Below are positions 1-6,132 of a DNA stretch of 13,286 bases, in pieces. The first letter of the stretch is position 1. Every line of letters begins with the position of its first letter. The notes under the pieces are model-generated. The model was not told the DNA's origin. It saw only the letters and a list, made by a program, of their open reading frames with translations, and ran no database searches. The stretch covers positions 1-13,286 of the forward strand of contig JAUXBD010000003.1 of the NCBI GenBank assembly GCA_030619585.1. Reading direction: 5' to 3'. The translations under genes and the position numbers were made by a program. The DNA comes from Desulfobacteraceae bacterium. Lineage in GTDB: Bacteria; Desulfobacterota; Desulfobacteria; Desulfobacterales; SURF-7.

Positions 1-405
1 GCAACCAAAAACAGGAGTGCCATCCCTGAAGGTAATTGATTCAACCCCGGATATGCATTGTGATTTTTCTGCAACAGCTATATTTGATGCTGTCTGGCAG
101 CCTCGAACATTATGCAGTATGCAGATATAAGAAGGATTATAATCATCTATTATATCTCTTAATCCCTTTGATAATAAATTTTGATTAGGGTATAAAAAAT
201 GATCATTTTCAAGGGCAATCACGTCAATACCCCTTGATTTTGCAACCTGCCTGCAGATCGACTCAACCTTTTGTCCGGGAACTACCATTAAAACTTTGCC
301 TGAAGCAGTTTCCATGAGCTTTTTTGCTGCTTCAACCAGTTCTAAATTTGCGTTATCCAGACTGTTTTTAACGGTCTCTGCAATAAGAAGTATTTTAACT
401 GCCAT
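1..405 (-). CDS. etfA: Electron transfer flavoprotein alpha subunit, N-terminal part (cut by window edge)
   Basis: This is the first 135 codons of EtfA, read from the ATG at 403-405; the gene runs off the left edge. EtfA with EtfB forms the soluble FAD heterodimer that moves electrons from acyl-CoA dehydrogenases to an acceptor such as a membrane Etf:quinone oxidoreductase. The visible part starts MAVKILLIAE, typical of the EtfA nucleotide-binding-like N-terminal domain, followed by VKNSLDNANLELVEAA and, further on, HNVRGCQTASNIAVAEK, which matches the family's domain-I segment. The C-terminal FAD-binding domain lies outside the window. A GGGAG ribosome-binding site sits at 413-417, directly against the stop codon of etfB, so the two are almost certainly co-transcribed and translated together. 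The alpha-subunit call rests on order (beta then alpha) and on the N-terminal sequence; any extra ferredoxin domain, as in some anaerobes, cannot be judged. Confidence 0.88.
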   Translation of the reverse strand, partial: MAVKILLIAETVKNSLDNANLELVEAAKKLMETASGKVLMVVPGQKVESICRQVAKSRGIDVIALENDHFLYPNQNLLSKGLRDIIDDYNPSYICILHNVRGCQTASNIAVAEKSQCISGVESITFRDGTPVFGC

Positions 406-417
406 AAAAAATGCTCC

Positions 418-1191
418 CTATTTTAGCAAAGATTTCTCATAAAAAATTTTAAGCAGCTTTTCAGCTTTCTCATCTTTCGTCCCTTCAAGCATAACACCTG
501 TTCCCGGTTTCTCAGGATATGACAGACAAAAATCATTTTCTAAAGTTATCTCAAAAGTGCTTTGTTTAATGGTAATAAGCTCCTGTTTCATGGAGCGAAG
601 CTTATTGGAAAGGGATGGATATCGTGGCTGATTGATGCCTGACTGGATTGTAATAAGGGCCGGCAGTGCCATAACAGCGGTTTGTGCCAACCCGCTTTGC
701 ATTTCACATTCAACATCAATGCTATATTTTCCTATATCAAGTTTTTCTTTGGTTACAGATGTGGCGCATGGGACATTAAGCATGGCAGCTGTCATGGGAC
801 CGACCTGGCTTTGCATAAGGTCTTCTGACATAACGCCGGTTAGTATAAGGTCATAGGATTTATCTTTGGCAAACCCTGCAATTAAGGAGGCTATAATATA
901 CGACGGGATGTATCCATTTGCTGTATGAAGAATATGAATACCGTTATCAGCGCCATGGGCAATGGCGTTTTTCAACGTCTCCCCTACCCTTTTGGGCCCG
1001 ACGGAGATGGCATCAACAAATACGCCGGAAAAGCTCTCTTTGATCTGCATAGCTTCTTCCAATGCATATTCGTCAAATCTGTTCATACGGTATTGGCCTG
1101 CATCATGCTCACGTATCCATCCTGTTTTGGAATCTATTTCAAGATGTGTATCCAGGTCGGTTACCTGTTTTACGCAAACAAGAATCTTCAT
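418..1191 (-). CDS. etfB: Electron transfer flavoprotein beta subunit
   Basis: This is a full-length EtfB (257 residues; family usually about 250-265). Recognisable segments are the N-terminus MKILVCVKQV; MNRFDEYALEEA at residues 36-47 (family NPFDEFAVEEAL); SQVGPM at 128-133 (the nucleotide-binding QVGP loop); and LPALITIQSGINQPRYPSL at 176-194, where the family has LPAVVTV...PRYPSL, next to the loop that recognises dehydrogenases. The usual GKQAID-type stretch before QVGP is here GVMSEDLMQ, so this is a divergent paralogue rather than the housekeeping form. The start ATG at 1189-1191 follows a G-rich ribosome-binding site at 1196-1200. It lies 12 bp upstream of etfA and divergent from an acyl-CoA dehydrogenase operon, which makes that dehydrogenase or a related one its likely electron donor (inference). 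Whether it bifurcates electrons cannot be told from this subunit alone. Confidence 0.93.
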   Translation of the reverse strand: MKILVCVKQVTDLDTHLEIDSKTGWIREHDAGQYRMNRFDEYALEEAMQIKESFSGVFVDAISVGPKRVGETLKNAIAHGADNGIHILHTANGYIPSYIIASLIAGFAKDKSYDLILTGVMSEDLMQSQVGPMTAAMLNVPCATSVTKEKLDIGKYSIDVECEMQSGLAQTAVMALPALITIQSGINQPRYPSLSNKLRSMKQELITIKQSTFEITLENDFCLSYPEKPGTGVMLEGTKDEKAEKLLKIFYEKSLLK

Positions 1192-1305
1192 ATTGCCCCC
1201 AAGCAGATATAAAAGAGTCTGAACCTTTTTAAGATGGCCTTTAAACAGTACATTTTTAAATCACCTTTTGCAAGATAAAGAACCGGACGATTTTCTCTAT
1301 TTGTA

Positions 1306-1335
1306 TTGACTTTTCAGCATAATATTATCTATTAA
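1306..1335 (+). promoter_or_regulatory. Putative sigma-70 promoter for the acyl-CoA dehydrogenase/kinase operon
   Basis: TTGACT (1306-1311) is followed after 18 bp by TATTAA (1330-1335), in an AT-rich divergent spacer 70 bp before the start codon at 1406. The -35 is close to consensus; the -10 is weaker and the spacer one base long. It would give an untranslated leader of about 60 nt. Confidence 0.4.
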
Positions 1336-1364
1336 GCTTAAAGATTATCTATCATAGGGATAAT
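1324..1364. promoter_or_regulatory. Operator candidate: 20-bp-spaced direct repeat plus dyad
   Basis: The 9-mer ATTATCTAT occurs at 1324-1332 and again at 1344-1352, exactly 20 bp (about two helical turns) apart. The second copy is also the left half of a dyad, ATTATC (1344-1349) with GATAAT (1359-1364). The first copy overlaps the putative -10 box. Its place in the divergent spacer suggests a repressor site that could control one or both transcription units. The regulator is not identifiable, and AT-richness raises the chance of coincidence. Confidence 0.35.
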
Positions 1365-1405
1365 AAAACATAACCAATCTTGGACCTGAAAATAAGGACG
1401 ATAAC

Positions 1406-2620
1406 ATGGACTTTGAAATCTCTGAACGTATACAGGTAGTACTTGAAATGATCAACGAGTTTGTTGACAAGGAGTTGATTCCACTTGAGCCTGAATTTCT
1501 TAACCATGAATTTGTTGAAATGCTGCCGGTTCTTCAGGAGAAAAGGCAGATGGTAAAAAAAATGGAGCTGTGGGCTCCGAACCAGCCAAAAGAACTTGGC
1601 GGAATGGGCCTTGACCTTGTGGAACACGGCCTGGTCTCCGAGGCCCTTGGGCGTACTCCATTGGGACACTATATTTTGGGATGCCAGGCACCTGATGCAG
1701 GCAACTGCGAGATCCTTCACATGCACGGTACCGATGAACAAAAAGAGACATACCTGAAACCATTGGTTGAAGGAAAAATCAGGAGCTGTTTTTGCATGAC
1801 CGAGGTGGATATGCCCGGGTCAAACCCTGTTATGCTTGAGACAACTGCGGTTAAAGATGGGAGTGATTATATTATAAACGGGCATAAATGGTACTCAACC
1901 GCAGCAGATGGAGCAAAATTTGCCATTGTAATGGCGGTAACAAATCCGGATGCCCCCTCATACCTTCAGGCCAGCATGATTATTGTTCCCACAGACACTC
2001 CCGGCTTTAACCATGTGCGCAACATCCCTATAATGGGTCACGCAGGAAGCGATTATGCCAGCCATGGTGAAATCCTTTTTCAATCATGCAGGGTACCCCA
2101 AAAAAACCTTCTTGGTAACGAGGGGCATGGTTTTGTAATCGCCCAGGAACGCCTCGGACCTGGAAGAATTCACCACTGTATGAGGTGGCTGGGTATCTGC
2201 AAAAGGGCCTTTGATCTGATGTGCAAACGAGCCAATGAGAGAAAAGTCCTCCCCGATGGACGAACTCTTGGAACAAGACAGATTGTCCGTTCCTGGATTG
2301 CTGAATCAGCAGCCCGGATACAGGCAGCAAGGTTGATGACTCTTCATGCAGCCTGGAAAATTGAAAAGGTCGGCGCCAAGGCAGCCCGTTATGACATAGC
2401 ATTTATAAAGTTTACAGTGGCAAACACCATGTTGAAGGTTGTTGACAGCGCCCTGCAGGTTCACGGAGGACTCGGCATGACAGATGATACTATCCTTTCC
2501 TATTTTTATCGCCATGAACGTGCGGCACGAATTTATGACGGTGCTGACGAGGTCCATAAGATGTCGGTGTCTAAAAAAATCTTAAATGCATATCGGGAGC
2601 ACGGTGATTTCAGATTTTAG
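1406..2620 (+). CDS. Acyl-CoA dehydrogenase family protein, ACAD10/11 (LvaC-like) type
   Basis: This is a complete 404-residue protein of the acyl-CoA dehydrogenase superfamily. CFCMTEVDMPGSNP (128-141) is the FAD/substrate signature; INGHKWYSTAADGA (157-170) is the beta-domain motif; QVHGGLGMTDD (351-361) and RHERAARIYDGADEVH (369-384) are the C-terminal helical-domain motifs. Where classical enzymes have YEG with the catalytic Glu, this has Y377-D378-G379 followed by ADEVH. An Asp here with a DEVH tail is the mark of the ACAD10/ACAD11 branch. The next gene encodes an APH-fold kinase, the partner fused to ACAD10/11 in animals and encoded beside LvaC in bacterial levulinate catabolism. By that precedent it would convert a 4-phosphoacyl-CoA by phosphate elimination and rearrangement rather than simply desaturate a fatty acyl-CoA (inference). 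An AAGGA ribosome-binding site at 1394-1398 supports the ATG at 1406. The gene is transcribed divergently from etfBA. Confidence 0.9.
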   Translation: MDFEISERIQVVLEMINEFVDKELIPLEPEFLNHEFVEMLPVLQEKRQMVKKMELWAPNQPKELGGMGLDLVEHGLVSEALGRTPLGHYILGCQAPDAGNCEILHMHGTDEQKETYLKPLVEGKIRSCFCMTEVDMPGSNPVMLETTAVKDGSDYIINGHKWYSTAADGAKFAIVMAVTNPDAPSYLQASMIIVPTDTPGFNHVRNIPIMGHAGSDYASHGEILFQSCRVPQKNLLGNEGHGFVIAQERLGPGRIHHCMRWLGICKRAFDLMCKRANERKVLPDGRTLGTRQIVRSWIAESAARIQAARLMTLHAAWKIEKVGAKAARYDIAFIKFTVANTMLKVVDSALQVHGGLGMTDDTILSYFYRHERAARIYDGADEVHKMSVSKKILNAYREHGDFRF

Positions 2621-2648
2621 CTTTACTCGGTAACGTTGGGAGATAAAT

Positions 2649-3716
2649 ATGGGAAACATTGATAGTCCGGTTGATATCAGAGGTGGAGAGTCTTTTGACA
2701 TTAAGAAAGTTGATCAGTTTTTAAAAGATAAGATTCCCGGCCTTAGCGGTGAACTCGCGGTCAAACAGTTCCCAAGAGGTTTTTCAAATCTTACCTATCT
2801 TATCACAATAGGTGATAAAGAGATGGTGCTGCGAAAGCCGCCTTTTGGGGAAAAAGCAAAAACAGCCCATGATATGTCACGGGAATATCGTATTCTTAAA
2901 GCGCTCGAATCTGTTTTTCCATATAGTCCAAAGCCCCTGTTATATACAGATGATAATGACATAATGGGATCCTCCTTTTACGTGATGGAGAGAATAAAAG
3001 GGATAATCTTAAGAAAAAAAATCCCAAAAGAGTTAGGTCTTACACCTGATATGATCACAAAACTATGCGAAAGCCTTATGGAGGTGTTTTGTGAACTCCA
3101 TGCCCTGGATTTTAATAAAATAGGCCTTGAAGATTTTGGTAAACCGGAAGGATATGTGCGGCGACAGGTTGAGGGCTGGAGTTCCCGATATCGCAATGCA
3201 AAGACAGATGATGCGCCTGACTTTGAAAATGTGATGAAGTGGCTTCACAATAAAATGCCGAATGACAGCCAGACCCCCGCCATAATTCATAATGACTATA
3301 AATTTGACAATGTAGTTCTTAATCCTGAAAATCCTATGGAGATTATCGGTGTCCTTGACTGGGAGATGTCAACCATTGGCGACCCCTTAATGGATCTTGG
3401 CGGATCCTTAGCCTACTGGATCAACCATGATGACCCTGATAATGCCAAGCTTATTGGAATGCTGCCTACAACAGATAAAGGCATGCTGACTAGATATAAA
3501 CTGGTTGATATGTACATGGAAAAAACAGGTCGCGAAATTGAAACTTTTGATTTCTATTACTGCTTCGGCCTGTTTCGCCTTGCCACCATAGCCCAGCAAA
3601 TATACTACCGATTTTATCACGGCCAGACAAAAGACAAACGGTTTGCAATGCTTATAATTGCAGTTCAGGTTCTTGAAGAGAGCGCCCAAAAAGTAATAGC
3701 TATGTCTGACATTTAG
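2649..3716 (+). CDS. APH-fold phosphotransferase, ACAD10/11 N-domain (LvaA-like) type; probable 4-hydroxyacyl-CoA kinase
   Basis: This is a 355-residue kinase of the aminoglycoside/choline phosphotransferase fold. Visible elements are the nucleotide loop RGFSNLTY (43-50); LRK with the candidate ATP-binding lysine at K63; the catalytic loop HNDYKFDN (214-221) with D216 as base and N221 as metal ligand; LDWEMSTIGDPLMDLG (236-251), where D237 and E239 replace the DFG/DxD magnesium site; and a helical C-terminus. This DWEM-STIGDP arrangement is typical of the phosphotransferase domain fused to ACAD10/11 and of LvaA, not of drug-modifying enzymes. It begins 28 bp after the acyl-CoA dehydrogenase stop codon, with a GGGAG ribosome-binding site (2638-2642), so the pair is an operon. 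The likely reaction is ATP-dependent phosphorylation of the 4-hydroxyl of a hydroxyacyl-CoA (inference from family). No small LvaB-like subunit gene lies between or beside the two. Confidence 0.88.
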   Translation: MGNIDSPVDIRGGESFDIKKVDQFLKDKIPGLSGELAVKQFPRGFSNLTYLITIGDKEMVLRKPPFGEKAKTAHDMSREYRILKALESVFPYSPKPLLYTDDNDIMGSSFYVMERIKGIILRKKIPKELGLTPDMITKLCESLMEVFCELHALDFNKIGLEDFGKPEGYVRRQVEGWSSRYRNAKTDDAPDFENVMKWLHNKMPNDSQTPAIIHNDYKFDNVVLNPENPMEIIGVLDWEMSTIGDPLMDLGGSLAYWINHDDPDNAKLIGMLPTTDKGMLTRYKLVDMYMEKTGREIETFDFYYCFGLFRLATIAQQIYYRFYHGQTKDKRFAMLIIAVQVLEESAQKVIAMSDI

Positions 3717-3767
3717 ATTGTATTTAATAAGGATTAAAACAACTCTAATAGCGGTTAAAATTCATTT

Positions 3768-4691
3768 CTATTTTGCCTCTTTTTTCAGCACTTCCAAATC
3801 CAGGGGTTCGCCTTTGGAGGGGTCCAGCCTTAGGCTGATGGCACCGTTAGGGCACCGCCCCTCACAAACGCCGCATCCCATGCACTTTTCCTCGTTGATC
3901 ACAGCGATGCCATCCATGGTAATAGCGTTGAAACCGCAAGCTTCTTCGCAATCCCCGCATTCGATACATTCATCGCTGACTTCGGCCACATAGCCGGACG
4001 GTGCAAGCAAAGGAATCGCCCCCTCATACAGATTCCAGGCCTTCATCCCCTGGCAGCAGCAGGCGCAGCAGTTACAGATCGCCACAAACCTTCTGGACAT
4101 ATCTTTTTTAAAATAGGCGCCATGGACAAAGCCTCGTTTATGAGCGTCCTCAATGATTCTCACCGCTTCTTCCTGTGTGCATTTGCGGAACTTCGGGTTG
4201 TTCTCTGCAATAAAGGTTGCCTGGGGATCTCCCACAAAGAGACACACATCCAATTCATCCGGCCCCAGACAGGAGTTTTCATTCACCGCCCGACAGGCAC
4301 ACTCACCAACCGCAATAGACTCCGGGTTTTGTAAAATAATATTTTTCGCCTGTTTATATGGGATAACCTTTTCAGACGGCTCTATAGAGAGATTCAGCTT
4401 CTGGGTAACCAGTTGAATGGCATCCTTTAGCTTAACAATTTTGCCATGATAGATGCTGGTATCCCGACTTGCCGCACCATCTGCGATATCCTGCACTACC
4501 GCCTCAAGCATCTCTTTCACATCATCACTGATCGGGGTATCGGGCATTTTGGTGGGAGTGCCTCCTGCCGCCTGCATGGCGTGGTAAATAAAGTGATTTA
4601 TGTGCTTTAGGTACATGTATGCATGATAAAAATTACCTTTTTCATCGGTGGGGAAAATATCATAAAGGGCCTTAGTTGTTTCGTTGTGCAT
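3768..4691 (-). CDS. Cysteine-rich protein with two C-terminal [4Fe-4S] ferredoxin motifs
   Basis: This soluble iron-sulfur protein has 307 residues from the ATG at 4689-4691. That ATG is preferred because AAGGAG (4698-4703) sits 6 nt away; a GTG immediately before it would be only 3 nt from the same site. Residues here are numbered from the GTG (308 residues); subtract one for the chosen start. The C-terminus holds two classical clusters, C243-x2-C246-x2-C249-x3-C253 and C271-x2-C274-x2-C277-x3-C281, each followed by a [G/P]-N-x-A-I segment. Upstream are extra cysteines not of ferredoxin type: ECACR (131-135), C142, C151, C172, and a dense CNCCACCC run (207-214). These could bind another cluster or metal. 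The N-terminal 120 residues are helical with no signal peptide or membrane segment. It is divergent from an aldo/keto reductase that also ends in a double [4Fe-4S] domain. The function is not known; an electron carrier or a redox-enzyme subunit is likely. Confidence 0.85.
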   Translation of the reverse strand: MHNETTKALYDIFPTDEKGNFYHAYMYLKHINHFIYHAMQAAGGTPTKMPDTPISDDVKEMLEAVVQDIADGAASRDTSIYHGKIVKLKDAIQLVTQKLNLSIEPSEKVIPYKQAKNIILQNPESIAVGECACRAVNENSCLGPDELDVCLFVGDPQATFIAENNPKFRKCTQEEAVRIIEDAHKRGFVHGAYFKKDMSRRFVAICNCCACCCQGMKAWNLYEGAIPLLAPSGYVAEVSDECIECGDCEEACGFNAITMDGIAVINEEKCMGCGVCEGRCPNGAISLRLDPSKGEPLDLEVLKKEAK

Positions 4692-4791
4692 CACATTCTC
4701 CTTTCAAGCATTGACTTATTTAATAAAAGGTATCCACATGAATTCCGGATAACATGATGGATAAAAATACGCAAGATATTATAATGGGAGA

Positions 4792-4808
4792 CAACATTTC
4801 TCATGTTG
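4792..4808. promoter_or_regulatory. Perfect dyad operator candidate CAACAT-N5-ATGTTG
   Basis: CAACAT (4792-4797) and ATGTTG (4803-4808) are perfect inverted repeats around TTCTC. The right arm overlaps the first three bases of the TTGACT box at 4806-4811, so a protein bound here would block RNA polymerase. It lies in the divergent spacer between the iron-sulfur protein gene and the aldo/keto reductase gene, about 100 bp from the former start and 80 bp from the latter. No regulator gene is adjacent. Confidence 0.4.
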
Positions 4809-4834
4809 ACTATAATCCATCTCTATTCTATATG
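4806..4834 (+). promoter_or_regulatory. Putative sigma-70 promoter for the aldo/keto reductase gene
   Basis: TTGACT (4806-4811) is followed after 17 bp by TATATG (4829-4834). The spacing is ideal, with five of six matches in the -35 and four of six in the -10. Transcription would start near 4841, giving a leader of about 47 nt before the ATG at 4888. The overlap of the -35 with the dyad at 4792-4808 strengthens the idea of a regulated promoter. Confidence 0.45.
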
Positions 4835-4887
4835 TTTTTCTTGTAAAAATAAAATTTGGATCCATGCAGGGAAGAGAGTGAAAGCAT

Positions 4888-6111
4888 ATGCAATACCGTA
4901 AAATAAAAAAAACCGGAGACGAATTATCCATACTGGGTTTCGGATGCATGCGTCTTCCGGAAAAAAACGGCAGGATTCAAGAAAAACGCGCCAAAGCACA
5001 GATCCGCTATGCAATTGAACATGGTGTCAATTATTTTGATACTGCAATGCCGTATCACGTGGGTGCCAGCGAACCGCTTCTTGGACGTACTCTTTCAGGC
5101 GGACTGCGCAATAAGGTAAAGATAGCTACAAAACTCTCCCCCTGGCTGGTTAAAACACGCGCGGACATGGACACCCTTTTGAATATACAGCTCTCCAAAC
5201 TAAAAACAGATCATATTGACTATTATCTGTTACACTCTCTTCAGAAGGGTTACTGGGAACACTTTGAGTCTCTTGGCGCACTTGAATTCCTGGAACATGC
5301 CAAAAAGGATGGAAAAATTGTCAGCACCGGGTTTTCATTTCACGGGGATAAAGAGACCTTTAAAACCATTATCGATTCCTATGACTGGGACTGCTGCCAG
5401 ATCCAGTACAACTATCTTGACGAAGATAATCAAGCCGGCACCAAAGGACTTAGGTATGCTGCAGAAAAAGATATAGGCGTGATTGTCATGGAACCCTTGC
5501 GTGGTGGCAATCTCGGTAAAAAATCACCGCCGGAAGTTCAGTCCATATGGGATGAAGCGGATATAAAACGGTCGCCTGTGGAATGGGCGCTTCGCTGGAT
5601 ATGGGACCATCCCGAAGTTACGGTGGTCCTTTCAGGAATGAACGAGGAAACCCATATCGAAGAGAACATCAGAATTGCAGGCGAAGCCCTTCCTTGCTCC
5701 CTTACTGAAAAAGAGCTGGGTCTCGTTAACAGGGCGGAAAAAACATTTCGCAAACTCATGAAAGCCGGTTGCACAGGATGCCGGTACTGCATGCCCTGCC
5801 CTTCCGGTGTGGATATCCCGACGTGTTTTGAACTCTATAACAACCACCATGTATTTGGCGACAAACAAAATGCCAAGCTGTTCTATATGGGCCGTTTATA
5901 CGATCTGTTTGGTTACAAGCCGTCTCATGCATCTTTATGCGAAAACTGCGGAAACTGTGAAGAGGCCTGCCCCCAAAACCTCCCGATCCAGGATTTGCTC
6001 GTAGATGTTGCCAACGAATTTGAAACAACACAGATGGCAATCCTGCGCTGGTTTGTTAAGCGGATCTATGCTTTCAGGAAATGGCTGGATTTTCGGAAAG
6101 TTCGGGAATAA
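4888..6111 (+). CDS. Aldo/keto reductase with C-terminal double [4Fe-4S] domain
   Basis: This is a 407-residue fusion. Residues 1-285 form an aldo/keto reductase barrel: GFGCMRLP (17-24), and the catalytic tetrad D51 (YFDTA), Y56 (MPYHVG), K82 (ATKLS) and H116 (LLHSL), all present; GVIVMEPLRGG (197-207) and LSGM (248-251) line the NAD(P) site. Residues 286-407 form the ferredoxin-like tail common in anaerobes, with C295-x2-C298-x2-C301-x2-C304-P and C351-x2-C354-x2-C357-x3-C361-P. Such enzymes couple NAD(P)H and iron-sulfur electron transfer to reduction or oxidation of a carbonyl or alcohol, but the substrates of this subfamily are largely undefined. No signal peptide is seen; the C-terminal tail is basic. 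The ATG at 4888 has a purine-rich, non-canonical ribosome-binding region at 4868-4879. The gene is convergent with the next, with only 21 bp between stop codons. Confidence 0.92.
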   Translation: MQYRKIKKTGDELSILGFGCMRLPEKNGRIQEKRAKAQIRYAIEHGVNYFDTAMPYHVGASEPLLGRTLSGGLRNKVKIATKLSPWLVKTRADMDTLLNIQLSKLKTDHIDYYLLHSLQKGYWEHFESLGALEFLEHAKKDGKIVSTGFSFHGDKETFKTIIDSYDWDCCQIQYNYLDEDNQAGTKGLRYAAEKDIGVIVMEPLRGGNLGKKSPPEVQSIWDEADIKRSPVEWALRWIWDHPEVTVVLSGMNEETHIEENIRIAGEALPCSLTEKELGLVNRAEKTFRKLMKAGCTGCRYCMPCPSGVDIPTCFELYNNHHVFGDKQNAKLFYMGRLYDLFGYKPSHASLCENCGNCEEACPQNLPIQDLLVDVANEFETTQMAILRWFVKRIYAFRKWLDFRKVRE

Positions 6112-6132
6112 ATTACGAGATCAGCCAATCCT

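Noticed and set aside
2649..3716. Aminoglycoside resistance kinase
   Set aside because: The fold is shared, but the DWEM-STIGDP motif and the adjacent ACAD10/11-type dehydrogenase point to acyl-CoA metabolism, not drug modification.
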